Part shown: one piece after another, positions 1-8,140 of the stretch
Position numbering within the stretch: position 1 is the stretch's first letter
Layout: each line of letters begins with the position of its first letter
Translations under genes and position numbers: made by a program
NCBI RefSeq assembly: GCF_003625485.1
Contig: NZ_RAIR01000013.1
Coordinates: 1-54,476 of the forward strand
Direction: 5' to 3'
DNA length: 54,476 bases
Origin: Butyrivibrio sp. CB08
GTDB taxonomy: Bacteria > Bacillota > Clostridia > Lachnospirales > Lachnospiraceae
Notes under the pieces: model-generated
Databases searched by the model: none
The model's input: only the letters and a program-made list of their open reading frames with translations
Told to the model about the DNA's origin: nothing

Positions 1-76
1 TCCGTAACCTGCGAACATTAATACAATGTAACTTTGAACCCCCTTCCATATTAAGACGGTTTCAGGCATAAAAAAG

Positions 77-154
77 AAGCCCTGTGTCGCGTTTTTAGGA
101 TCTTTACTTGGACTATTCCAAAACTTCAATCCTGAAATCGCCACACGAGGCTTC
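77..154 (-). repeat. 78-nt structured repeat, copy 1 (3' of the 472-aa gene)
   Basis: Outer arms of about 15 nt pair almost fully (GAAGCCCTGTGTCGCG with CGCCACACGAGGCTTC). An inner AGGAT/ATCCT stem and a TTGG/CCAA stem are also possible. The same 78-nt element, equal in length and sharing the blocks GCCCTGTGTCGCGTT, TTGGAC-N-ATTCC and AATCCTGAAATCGC, recurs at 2304-2381 in the same orientation. Read on the minus strand this copy ends in a T run, so it can also act as the terminator of the upstream gene. Confidence 0.8.
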
Positions 155-168
155 TTTAAAATCACCCA

Positions 169-1587
169 TCATACAGCTTTATAAAGCACATCTATCTCTG
201 CAATCTCTGTCTCCATTTTTTTAGAAATTTCACTATCGATGAACTCCTTCTTTATTCTAGTAATAAATCTAATATCAGAAAAAAGATGTGTAACCGTATT
301 TAGAAGACTTCCTATGTCCAGGTTCTTTGGATTTTTTGTAATTGCAGTATTGATGATTGTACTTGTGGATGCTATCGAATTAGAAATGAGTAATATTTTC
401 CTTGTCCTCACCTCATACAAATCTTTATCTTCATTTTCTTTTCTAAAAAGTCCATGTGCCAGTGCTATTATCATATCGAACAATTTAGAAACGACAAATG
501 ATGCTCCTATCACTTTTACATCTCGCGCCAAACACAACGCATCATAGTGTTCACTATAAAGCTTACTAGCAAATTCTTCATTTATCGTTTCTAACAAAGG
601 AACTGGTAAACCAAGCTTTGTAAATGAATCAGACTTGAGGTGTTGTGCTTGGGCAAACAAAGCTGCTGGTAGATTTAATTTATCGCCTCTTATTTCCTCA
701 TAGCATTCTTGGAACATAAGCGGTAACGGAACAACTTCTGGTGTGATTTTCATTTTAGCTGCTCCAGTAATTGGATCCACTCTTGTAATTCTATTAGTAT
801 GAAAATTATTAAAAGTTATACAGTCTGTTAAAATATTTGCTGTGCCAAAAATCCATCCCAAAATAGGATCATGTCCCAGTGTATACATGCGATGGTAACG
901 CCCGCCCATATTTATGCCCAATTCACCGGATCCCTTAGTAATATCATACGGAACCGTCTGATATAAAATATTAATCCAATGACCTGTTGGATTTCTTTTT
1001 AACTTTTCATCCCTAAATTTATCATTCGCTTCCCTATGCGCTTTTTCAATTGATTTATCATTGTGGTCTAATCTTTCATCTGGATCAAAACTTTCTCCAT
1101 ATCCAATTTTTTCAGCCACATAAGGGAACACCAATGATTTTGTAACCTGCAATGCTGTTGCTATAGCTAAAAATGCCAAATCTGATTTATTTACAATACT
1201 TGTCTTTTTTGAAAACAGTGCTTCAATTTCATCTAGCTCTGAAAAAGCATCCTGTATCTCACTTTCAGACATAATATCTTCTAATTCAACCACTTGTGGT
1301 TCACATAGATTAGCAGCAGCTACAATTTCATCCCAACTCTCAAGAACCGGTGAATGCTCCAACTTTCTGCATTGATTCCGCTCAGTAATATCTGTAGCTA
1401 GTTTTATGACATCCCGATTCTTTCCTAGTGATCGAAGTAATTCTATAGATGATTCTATATTTGAATCAGCAGTCTGCCTTGAACTACCCAACTTACTATC
1501 ATTAAGCAATTCTTTTGACATGTCCTGATTCATTTTTAAAACTTTATTAATCTCAGCCTCTTCATCAGAATACTTAAATTTGCCCAT
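169..1587 (-). CDS. Hypothetical protein, 472 aa, second gene of a two-gene module
   Basis: I do not recognise this family. It is a mostly polar protein with a hydrophobic helix near residues 135-160, a conserved-looking GRYHRMYTLGHDPILGW stretch near 227-245 and a Ser/Thr/Ile-rich helical tail near 395-435. No signal peptide or catalytic motif is obvious. The ATG at 1587 has a good ribosome site (AAGGAAGG) and lies 11 nt after the stop of the Gly-rich membrane protein gene, so the two are co-transcribed. The gene is followed 14 nt later by the 78-nt repeat. A soluble partner of a membrane effector, for example in phage defence or toxin action, is only an inference from the pairing. Confidence 0.75.
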   Translation of the reverse strand: MGKFKYSDEEAEINKVLKMNQDMSKELLNDSKLGSSRQTADSNIESSIELLRSLGKNRDVIKLATDITERNQCRKLEHSPVLESWDEIVAAANLCEPQVVELEDIMSESEIQDAFSELDEIEALFSKKTSIVNKSDLAFLAIATALQVTKSLVFPYVAEKIGYGESFDPDERLDHNDKSIEKAHREANDKFRDEKLKRNPTGHWINILYQTVPYDITKGSGELGINMGGRYHRMYTLGHDPILGWIFGTANILTDCITFNNFHTNRITRVDPITGAAKMKITPEVVPLPLMFQECYEEIRGDKLNLPAALFAQAQHLKSDSFTKLGLPVPLLETINEEFASKLYSEHYDALCLARDVKVIGASFVVSKLFDMIIALAHGLFRKENEDKDLYEVRTRKILLISNSIASTSTIINTAITKNPKNLDIGSLLNTVTHLFSDIRFITRIKKEFIDSEISKKMETEIAEIDVLYKAV

Positions 1588-1598
1588 ATAATCCTTCC

Positions 1599-2150
1599 TT
1601 AAGCAGAGATACCTAAGTCATGTTGCAAATCTTTTATTGCCGCCTGAAGCATTATGTTCAGTCCGTTCAAATAATCTATTCTTTCTTTATCTGCATTACT
1701 CTCTTCTTTAAGAGCTTTTAAAATAGCAGTTTGTTTTGCTAATGCGTTTTTATATAGTAGCTCTTTAGCATCGTGAAGTCTTTTGTTCTTTACATGTGAT
1801 GCCACGCCTACTGCAGTTCCTCCAAGAATCACTGCTGGTGCAGCTAATACAGCAACTCCTGCCGCCATTCCTCCTCCGATAACTGCACCAGCGGCAGCCA
1901 ACCCGCTAGTAATACCTGCAGCACTTAATCCAACAACTGATCCTCCAAAATACAAAGCCGCAAAACCCACACCAGCACCGACTCCAACGCCCAAAGCCCC
2001 GGCGATAGTCTCATTCAGTGGAGAATCTTTCAATTTTCGTGATTTATCCTTTAATGCCTTATCTGCATCATCAATGACAGCTTGTACTGTCTTCAATGCT
2101 TCTTCGCTCTGAAACTTCATGTCTTTTTTCTTTTTTACATATTCGCCCAT
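1599..2150 (-). CDS. Gly/Ala-rich membrane protein, glycine-zipper type, 183 aa
   Basis: Residues 1-48 are a charged helix. Residues 49-120 are an uninterrupted Gly/Ala/Val-rich hydrophobic block with many GxxxG spacings, and residues 121-183 are a Lys/Glu-rich coiled coil. This layout is typical of proteins that insert helical hairpins into membranes or oligomerise through glycine zippers; I cannot name a family. The ATG at 2150 is chosen because GGAGG sits seven bases upstream; a longer reading from 2171 lacks this. It precedes the 472-aa gene by 11 nt. Pore formation or membrane anchoring of its partner is inference. Confidence 0.75.
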   Translation of the reverse strand: MGEYVKKKKDMKFQSEEALKTVQAVIDDADKALKDKSRKLKDSPLNETIAGALGVGVGAGVGFAALYFGGSVVGLSAAGITSGLAAAGAVIGGGMAAGVAVLAAPAVILGGTAVGVASHVKNKRLHDAKELLYKNALAKQTAILKALKEESNADKERIDYLNGLNIMLQAAIKDLQHDLGISA

Positions 2151-2303
2151 TAATAATCCTCCAGTTTTCAACTACGAATTAAACAATATGCGAAAAGCTA
2201 CAGTCATATTATAGAATATGTAGTTTTATATCCCATAAACATTTTGTTAATTTACCATTAAACATTTTCTTTTCCACCACTGCGGTGAGCTATAAAATTA
2301 CTA

Positions 2304-2381
2304 AAGCCCTGTGTCGCGTTATCAGCCAGATCGTTTGGACAATTCCGCAACGCCAATCCTGAAATCGCAACACAGGGCTTC
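2304..2381 (-). repeat. 78-nt structured repeat, copy 2 (3' of the DUF4268 gene)
   Basis: This is a direct repeat of the element at 77-154. The outer arms AAGCCCTGTGTCGCG and CGCAACACAGGGCTT pair with one mismatch, and TTGG/CC pairing is possible inside. It begins 8 nt after the stop of the nuclease gene. Unlike copy 1 it has no T run on the minus-strand exit side, so termination alone does not explain its conservation. The rest of the gap between 2151 and 2389 is AT-rich and presumably holds the promoter of the two-gene module. Confidence 0.8.
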
Positions 2382-2389
2382 AATTATTC

Positions 2390-3337
2390 TTATAATATTT
2401 TTGAAATATAGGGCTTAAACAAATCTCTTAAGAATACAGCCCTATCAATCGTAGTTTGGATCAATTCATCATAATTGTCATGATTATCAAAATCCAAATC
2501 TGGAATCATGGTGAGTATTCTCGATGCCTTCTTATTATCAAGCCTCATCCACTTAAGTTCTACGTTTCCCGCCTTCTGATTAATCTCATCTTTGTACTGT
2601 GCCAACTTATCATAGAAGTCTTTGTTGTCCGGTATATAAATTGAAACACCTATGTATCCTTCTTTATCTATAAGCGTAACAGAAATATAAGACTGGGAGT
2701 TTCCTATCGGAAGATTACAAAAATGATGAGTTGACACCTTCTTTGGATTAAAGGCTTTTGTTTCTCTCAGGCGCTCCTGAAATCTTGTCCAGAATATCAT
2801 TCTCTCCGACTGAGAACGCCTAAGCTCGGTATCGCCATTATTGGTATTGGCCTTCGAACTCTTTATGAATCCATTAGGACTCTCCACCACAGCAAACTTT
2901 GCTGCAGGTAATGAATCCCCAATCTTATAAGCATGTATTTCTATAAGAAAGAAACCTATCTCTTCTGAAGTATTATTATTAAGCCATTCGATAGCACTTT
3001 TATGTTCTTCTCGCGCCTCCCGAACAACCCACACAATTATTTTTGCATCAAGTCCAGAAGCATATGTGATGAGCTTTCCCAGATGTTCATGATTTGATGC
3101 CTCCAACTGATTCTCGATAATGATCTTGTCCCCGGTAGTCTCATCAACTCCAACCAGGTCACAACGATAAGCACCGACAAACACTTCTTTTTCAACCTCA
3201 GTAAGCGAGGTTCCTATTTCTTCATTCAGCAGCTCAAGATTCTCTGGATTTGATAACCACTCTGAAAAGTCATACTGTTCATGAGACCAAAGATCTCTAA
3301 TATCAACTTCCTCAAGTTTTCCTATTGAACTTATCAT
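2390..3337 (-). CDS. DUF4268 protein with PD-(D/E)XK-like nuclease fold
   Basis: The 315-aa protein has an N-terminal segment with D60, then E75-N-Q77, in the order expected of a PD-(D/E)XK nuclease core with an E-x-Q variant. The following NHEHLGKLITYASG helix is typical of the DUF4268 family, and the C-terminal third matches DUF4268 as I remember it. Such proteins are found in genomic islands and are thought to act on DNA; the substrate is unknown. The ATG at 3337 has only a weak ribosome site (GGGG). The gene is monocistronic, with a terminator-bearing gap upstream and the 78-nt repeat downstream. Confidence 0.75.
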   Translation of the reverse strand: MISSIGKLEEVDIRDLWSHEQYDFSEWLSNPENLELLNEEIGTSLTEVEKEVFVGAYRCDLVGVDETTGDKIIIENQLEASNHEHLGKLITYASGLDAKIIVWVVREAREEHKSAIEWLNNNTSEEIGFFLIEIHAYKIGDSLPAAKFAVVESPNGFIKSSKANTNNGDTELRRSQSERMIFWTRFQERLRETKAFNPKKVSTHHFCNLPIGNSQSYISVTLIDKEGYIGVSIYIPDNKDFYDKLAQYKDEINQKAGNVELKWMRLDNKKASRILTMIPDLDFDNHDNYDELIQTTIDRAVFLRDLFKPYISKIL

Positions 3338-3391
3338 GGCACTTTACCCCACATTTGTTAACGTTATACCCATATTCATATTATACCCACA

Positions 3392-3432
3392 GAAAAAGCA
3401 GCCCACAATCAAAACTGATTGAGCACTGCTTC
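3392..3432 (-). terminator. Terminator of the recombinase operon
   Basis: AGCAG and CAATCA pair with TGATTG and CTGCT around an AAAC loop with a small internal loop; the minus-strand exit reads GCTTTTTC. It lies 150 nt beyond the second recombinase. The AT-rich stretch 3433-3582 shows no gene and is where one attachment site of this recombinase system could lie. Confidence 0.7.
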
Positions 3433-3582
3433 AATGTGTTCTTGCATTTCGTCTTGCTTATATCTAGTTATTTTCTATTAGTTGTGTTCTATAAATCACC
3501 AAAACAAAATGTTGTAGTCTGCATTTATAAAGAATATGTAAACTTGCATTTTATAGCTGTTTTAGAAAGTTTCCTTGCATTT

Positions 3583-5157
3583 TCATGTCTTGATTCTCAT
3601 CCCGCTCTTCAGATTAAAAGTGATATCTCCATTGACCTCAAGCGTCATACTCTCTACCATGCTTCCCCAGAGCCACATATCAAATTCCCCGGTAGGTGTC
3701 TTCATCTGTTTGAGCGTCTCAATGAACTCATCGATTGCTGCAGCTCTTGCCTTGGCAGTATCAAGCTTCTTTATAAGATTCTCTTTCTCTGCAACCTTCT
3801 CTTCATATCTACCTGCAGCTTCCGCATAAATCTTCTGGTATTCATTCTGATCCTTGGCGCTTCTGGCATTATCATAAACCAAGGATTCTACTTCTTCAGC
3901 CAATACCGGCAATTCCAAATCCACCTCTTTTATCCTAGCCTTGATGTTCTCAAGCTGTGTTGCGTCCTCTTTGAGAATCTCAATGTCCTCGATGTAAGTG
4001 TCCTTGTCTTTCCATAAAAGCTCCATTGCCCTGTTGAAGCATGCCTTTATCTCATCCTCTGTAACGTGAGGAGTCTTGCACTTGGTAGGGTGATAATATC
4101 TCCCATTACACTGCCAAACCACCCTTCTGTACTTATCATTTGAATGCCATACTCTGGATCCGTAGAAGCATCCACACTCTCCGCAGATGAGTTTTGATGC
4201 AAAGATGTTACCTGCCACGTACCTATGTGGAAGGCTCATCCTTCTCTCAATCTCCCTCTGAACTCTCTCGAACACCCCTTCGCTGACAATCGGTTCATGA
4301 TGATCCTCTATATAATACTGAGTGACGGTCCCATCATTCTTAGCCATCTTTTTGGTAAGGAAGTCTACTGTGTAATACTTCTGCAAGAGGACATCCCCCT
4401 TATACTTTTCATTTGTAAGGATGCTCCTTACAGTTCCATCATGCCAGTTCTTACCTCCCGGAGCTTTCCTTCCCTGATTCTGCAGTTCCTTGGCAATCGC
4501 GTTATATGTCAATCCTGCAAGGAAGAGCTTGTATATGAGCCTTACCGTTTCAGCTTCTTCTTCATTAATATGAAGCTTTCCATCCTCGCCCATGTCATAT
4601 CCAAGGAACATATGGTAGTTGAAGCTGACTTTGCCATCAGCCATCTGCTTTCTTCTGCCCCATGTGGTATTCTCGGAAATGCTCCTAGATTCCTCCTGCG
4701 CAAGAGAAGACATGATCGTTATAAGAAGCTCTCCCCTCGCATCAAATGTCCAGATGTTCTGCTCCTCAAAGAACACCTCTACACCTTTTTCCTTAAGGCT
4801 TCTGATGGTCTTTAATGAATCAACGGTGTTTCTGGCAAATCGGCTGACGCTCTTTGTGATGATAAGGTCTATCTTCCCGGAGAGAGCATCGTCCACCATC
4901 CTGTTGAATCCATCTCTTTTTTTGGTGGATGTTCCGCTCTTAGCCTCATCTGAATACATTCCTACAAACTCCCAGTCATCATGAGCCTTGATGTACTTAG
5001 TATAGTAATCAAGCTGAGCCTCATAACTGCTCTGCTGCTCTTCATGATCCGTACTGACTCTGGCATATCCGCATACCCTCTTTTTTCTAGAATCTGCTAT
5101 GGGGATGTTTGTATAAAGCTGTTTAGTTGCGGGTATCCTTGTTATCTTTTTTGCCAT
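3583..5157 (-). CDS. Large serine recombinase, second of a tandem pair
   Basis: The 524-aa protein has an N-terminal resolvase domain with catalytic Ser35 in YARVSTD, the KSVSRFARN helix and the LAQEESRSISEN segment. A recombinase domain follows (about 195-300), then a zinc-ribbon with the Cys set CGECGCF...CNGRY (about 325-365) and a coiled coil (about 400-480). This is the layout of site-specific integrases of phages and conjugative elements, which join attP and attB through a 2-bp crossover. The ATG at 5157 follows GGAGAGGAAG and overlaps the end of the preceding recombinase by 35 nt, so translation is coupled. All visible catalytic residues are present. Confidence 0.95.
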   Translation of the reverse strand: MAKKITRIPATKQLYTNIPIADSRKKRVCGYARVSTDHEEQQSSYEAQLDYYTKYIKAHDDWEFVGMYSDEAKSGTSTKKRDGFNRMVDDALSGKIDLIITKSVSRFARNTVDSLKTIRSLKEKGVEVFFEEQNIWTFDARGELLITIMSSLAQEESRSISENTTWGRRKQMADGKVSFNYHMFLGYDMGEDGKLHINEEEAETVRLIYKLFLAGLTYNAIAKELQNQGRKAPGGKNWHDGTVRSILTNEKYKGDVLLQKYYTVDFLTKKMAKNDGTVTQYYIEDHHEPIVSEGVFERVQREIERRMSLPHRYVAGNIFASKLICGECGCFYGSRVWHSNDKYRRVVWQCNGRYYHPTKCKTPHVTEDEIKACFNRAMELLWKDKDTYIEDIEILKEDATQLENIKARIKEVDLELPVLAEEVESLVYDNARSAKDQNEYQKIYAEAAGRYEEKVAEKENLIKKLDTAKARAAAIDEFIETLKQMKTPTGEFDMWLWGSMVESMTLEVNGDITFNLKSGMRIKT

Positions 5158-6751
5158 GTCTTCCTCTCCATGCTTCCTGTTTCTGTGAGTAATACTCTAC
5201 TCCCTTTGCCCTTCCATCCTTGAAATGGATTATCATATGGCAAGGTCTGTCCATATCGATGTGGTCTACTTCTTCCCTGAACTTATCGAACGAAAACTCA
5301 TCCCAACCTGCTACCTCTGCTACCCTGAACTTAAGTACATTCTCATGGATGAAGCTGTTGTCAGCATTGACTTTGCAGTTCCAAGTGACTCTGCGGATTC
5401 CGTTTTGATTGAGGCAGATAGTTCCAAAGTACTCTCCACAGCATCCACAGATAAGTTTCTTGGAAAAGCAGTTCCTATTGATAGGCTGCTTCTCCACCGA
5501 ATCCTTCAAACCTCTGAAGTAATCCTCATAAACAGTTCCATCCTTTTTCTTTATTGTTATCCTTCCATCTTTGGGAATCTCGATGACCTGTACCTTTTCT
5601 CTGACTATTGACTCATCAAATTCATCCATATCAAGAGCCCTTTTACAAGCCTGTTTTAAAGCCAAGTCCGGTACTGGCTTGATACCACATTTTCCTTTAT
5701 ATGGACAATCTCTTCTTTCGCAGCTCCAAGATCCGTCATTTCCATATGCCACGCTTCCTTGTGGTTGGTGTCTTAAAGACATCCCTGTCTGTCCACATTT
5801 TATGATGAAAGTAAAGGTCTTCCTTCCTTCAAACTCAAACACTCTAGAATCCCAGTCTGCCTTCCTTCTTTTCATCTCCGACTGGACCGCGTCCCACATG
5901 GCAGGCTCGATGATAGGCTCATGATTTTCTTCTACAATGACCTTGGGAAGTTCTCCTGTGTTCCATCTCTGGACCTTTGTTATAGGATCTTCTATGAATG
6001 TCTTCTGAAGGATCAGGTCTCCTTTATAAAGTGGATTCCTAAGAATTTTATACACGGGTCCCTCTTGAAACCAATGCCCGCGGATGGTCTTTATGCCATC
6101 TGCTTTGAGTCCTTTACATATCTGTCCGGGCGATTTCCCATCAAGATATTCTCTGTAGATTCGTCTTATTATGTCAGCTTCCTCAGGTTCCTCAACAAGT
6201 TCTTCGCCTTCCCATCTGTAACCTGTGACCTGCATCCTTATCGGAGCTTCGCCATTGTCAATCCTTCGCTTCCTAGCCCAACGTACATTATCTGAAAGGC
6301 TTCTGACTTCCTCCTGGGCAAAGGCGCCTGTAATGGTCATCAGAAGCTCTCCATCTCCGGACATCGTGTTGATGTTCTGCTCTTCGAACCTGACCTCTAC
6401 TCCAAGATCTTTGAGATGCCTGACTGTCTGCAGAAGGTCAACTGTATTCCTCGCAAACCTCTGGATGGACTTTGTAAGGATTATGTCTATCTTTCCCTCC
6501 TCACAATCTTTTATGAGCCTGTTGAACTCATCCCTTTTCCTTATCAAAGTTCCTGTGATAGCTTCATCTGCATAAACCCCGACAAACTCCCAAGCAGGAT
6601 TTTTCTGGATCAGTTCGCTGTAGTAGCTGACCTGATTGGAAAGGGAATGTAAAAGTCTTTCGCCATCTTCAGATACTCTCGCATAGGCAGCTACCCTGAG
6701 TCTTTTCTGAATGGCCGGGACTTTTTTCTGTAGTTGTATTATTCTTGGCAT
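5123..6751 (-). CDS. Large serine recombinase, first of a tandem pair
   Basis: The 542-aa protein has catalytic Ser27 in YARVSED, the KSIQRFARN and FAQEEVRSLSDN segments of the resolvase domain, a recombinase domain (about 180-300) and two Cys clusters: one with the pattern C..C....C near 335-365 and a CGCCGEYFG ribbon near 450. It diverges clearly from the downstream copy, so this is not a recent duplication. The ATG at 6751 is chosen for its AAAGGAGGGG site; a GTG two codons earlier is less likely. Two different recombinases in one operon suggest a heteromeric or divided role in insertion and excision (inference). Confidence 0.93.
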   Translation of the reverse strand: MPRIIQLQKKVPAIQKRLRVAAYARVSEDGERLLHSLSNQVSYYSELIQKNPAWEFVGVYADEAITGTLIRKRDEFNRLIKDCEEGKIDIILTKSIQRFARNTVDLLQTVRHLKDLGVEVRFEEQNINTMSGDGELLMTITGAFAQEEVRSLSDNVRWARKRRIDNGEAPIRMQVTGYRWEGEELVEEPEEADIIRRIYREYLDGKSPGQICKGLKADGIKTIRGHWFQEGPVYKILRNPLYKGDLILQKTFIEDPITKVQRWNTGELPKVIVEENHEPIIEPAMWDAVQSEMKRRKADWDSRVFEFEGRKTFTFIIKCGQTGMSLRHQPQGSVAYGNDGSWSCERRDCPYKGKCGIKPVPDLALKQACKRALDMDEFDESIVREKVQVIEIPKDGRITIKKKDGTVYEDYFRGLKDSVEKQPINRNCFSKKLICGCCGEYFGTICLNQNGIRRVTWNCKVNADNSFIHENVLKFRVAEVAGWDEFSFDKFREEVDHIDMDRPCHMIIHFKDGRAKGVEYYSQKQEAWRGRHGKKDNKDTRN

Positions 6752-6808
6752 GGTCACCCCTCCTTTCAGATAGCATATTCCCGTACAATCCGCATGAAAT
6801 CAAGCTAT

Positions 6809-6982
6809 TCAGGCACTTTTGCCCCAGAATATATCCGAGAATTTTGGCTTATATTTCTCCCTCATCCTCAGCTCAAAGCGATCAAATTCTTCCTCGTCTA
6901 TCAGTCCTTTTTTAAGCATGTCTGATGCGATGGTCATTGTGATCTGATAGTGGTTCTCTCTCTTTGCTTCCTGCTTACTCAT
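6809..6982 (-). CDS. SHOCT-like small protein, recombinase-operon partner
   Basis: The 57-aa protein carries the short amphipathic motif LKKGLIDEEEFDRFELRMREKYKP, typical of SHOCT-type C-terminal oligomerisation segments. Small proteins of this kind sit next to serine recombinases in many Firmicute elements and may act as recombination accessory factors; this role is inferred. The ATG at 6982 has GGAGG nine bases upstream and overlaps the end of the Zn-finger gene by 8 nt, indicating coupled translation. Confidence 0.8.
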   Translation of the reverse strand: MSKQEAKRENHYQITMTIASDMLKKGLIDEEEFDRFELRMREKYKPKFSDIFWGKSA

Positions 6983-7382
6983 CAACGCCACCTCCGAACC
7001 TGTCCTTTATGTAACATTCATGGGAGCAATACTTCCTCGTTGAATTACCATAGACCGTAAATGGCTTATTGCAGCATGCGCAGGTGTACTGATAGAATGC
7101 TTTCTTATTTACCTTGTCGAGATTATTGTTCCACCAAGCCATCCTGCACTTGTCAGAGCAGAACCTCTTTTCTTTGCGCTTTGGATTCTGTACTATCTTT
7201 GCCCCACAGCACATGCACATCCCCATCCCCTCAGGGATTGCTGTCTTTACAGAAACAACACCTTCCCTTCTGCAGTAACTCTTGATGGTGGATGTCGGAA
7301 GTGCAAGGCTCGTTGCAATCTGGCCAAAGCTCATGCCTCTCCCACGCATGTCCCTTATCTGTTTCTTTACACTCTCTGTCAT
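6975..7382 (-). CDS. Zinc-finger/HTH protein at head of recombinase operon
   Basis: In 135 aa, residues 1-35 form a Hin-like helix-turn-helix (RGRGMSFGQIATSLALPTSTIKSYCRR). Two treble-clef-like Cys clusters follow: CMCCGAKI...RFCSDKCR and CACCNKPF...KYCSHEC. It probably binds DNA and could direct or regulate the recombinases that follow it. The ATG at 7382 has AAAGGAG upstream. The segment CATAGCC/GGCTATG (7380-7409) can fold around this ribosome site with the start codon in the stem, so initiation may be modulated. Confidence 0.85.
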   Translation of the reverse strand: MTESVKKQIRDMRGRGMSFGQIATSLALPTSTIKSYCRREGVVSVKTAIPEGMGMCMCCGAKIVQNPKRKEKRFCSDKCRMAWWNNNLDKVNKKAFYQYTCACCNKPFTVYGNSTRKYCSHECYIKDRFGGGVDE

Positions 7383-7660
7383 AGCCTTATTCTCCTTTCA
7401 GCGGCTATGTATCCGAAACGTTAGATTTTAAGGTTTTTCAAAAAACTTTTATCCATAACCGCTCGGATATAAAGCGCCCGGAAAAATGACGATTTGAACC
7501 TAAGCCGTTAATTTTTTTAAACTATTTACATAGTCGCTCATATATAAAGCGTGCGAAAAAAAGCCCAAAGGAAAAAATAAAAAACTTTTTAATCTGGGTA
7601 GTGCTATATTCGGATTACTTTTCCCAGAACTGCAGTCCATTACTGGCTTTTGGGTAAAAA
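7383..7660 (-). promoter_or_regulatory. Upstream region of recombinase operon with two copies of a 33-nt element
   Basis: This gap holds no gene. Two direct copies of an element lie at 7454-7486 and 7530-7562, about 76 nt apart. They share CATA-RY-CGCTC, then ATATAAAGCG, then a G/C patch and an A run. A third version of the core lies at 45734-45766, ahead of an early phage gene. Each core contains a CGCT...AGCG inverted repeat around TATAAA-like bases. They read as minus-strand promoter or regulator sites for the recombinase operon. Confidence 0.5.
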
Positions 7661-7700
7661 AATGCACCTATAGGCGCATATACCTATAGGTGCATTAAAA
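7661..7700. terminator. Bidirectional terminator with perfect 14-bp arms
   Basis: AATGCACCTATAGG and its exact complement CCTATAGGTGCATT are separated by 8 nt and flanked by an A run on the left and an A run on the right, so it can terminate either way. It separates the cargo operon (ending at 7728) from the recombinase operon. Confidence 0.85.
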
Positions 7701-7727
7701 ACTACTATTTAATTATCTACCAGTTGG

Positions 7728-8117
7728 TTACTCTACATCACTTGGAGGTGGAACTTCACCTTCAACTTTCTTTTTTCCAGTTATAAGTGCTACTACTGCA
7801 AGCGCAGCATTGATTAAGCACCATCCAGACCAAATTGCCAAGTCAGAATAGCTTCCATAATTAGCAAATCCAATCAAAGCCGCTAAGCCAAATAGAATTA
7901 TAAGTGCAATATTACCGCCCTTTTTAACAGATTTCCTCGTCGCAATAGAAACAATACCACCTGCTAACATAAAGATTGCAACAAGGAATCCTGCCGAACC
8001 AGATACTTCCCCATTTTCTTCTAGTGCATTTGCAACGCCTGCCGCACATGACTGCAGCATTACAATTAAGCAAAGAACAATAGATAAAATACCTGCAACC
8101 AATTTCCAAATCTTCAT
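7728..8117 (-). CDS. Small integral membrane protein, four helices
   Basis: The 129-aa protein has hydrophobic helices near residues 4-27, 43-60, 68-85 and 92-112 and a charged, Pro-rich tail (EGEVPPPSDVE). A TRKSVKKGG loop after the second helix suggests the cytoplasmic side. It resembles small four-helix membrane proteins common in Lachnospiraceae genomes; no function is known to me. The ATG at 8117 follows a GAGAGGAG site. It lies 23 nt after the secreted-protein gene, making a three-gene operon with it and the VanZ-like gene. Confidence 0.8.
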   Translation of the reverse strand: MKIWKLVAGILSIVLCLIVMLQSCAAGVANALEENGEVSGSAGFLVAIFMLAGGIVSIATRKSVKKGGNIALIILFGLAALIGFANYGSYSDLAIWSGWCLINAALAVVALITGKKKVEGEVPPPSDVE

Positions 8118-8140
8118 TTCAATACTCTCCTCTCTCTCTT

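Noticed and set aside
3325..4017. Plus-strand 230-aa frame over the recombinase end
   Set aside because: It runs antisense to the serine recombinase, has low-quality composition and crosses a terminator.
5123..5157. Overlap of the two recombinase genes as a frameshift or split gene
   Set aside because: Each protein has its own complete resolvase domain and catalytic serine, so these are two full genes.
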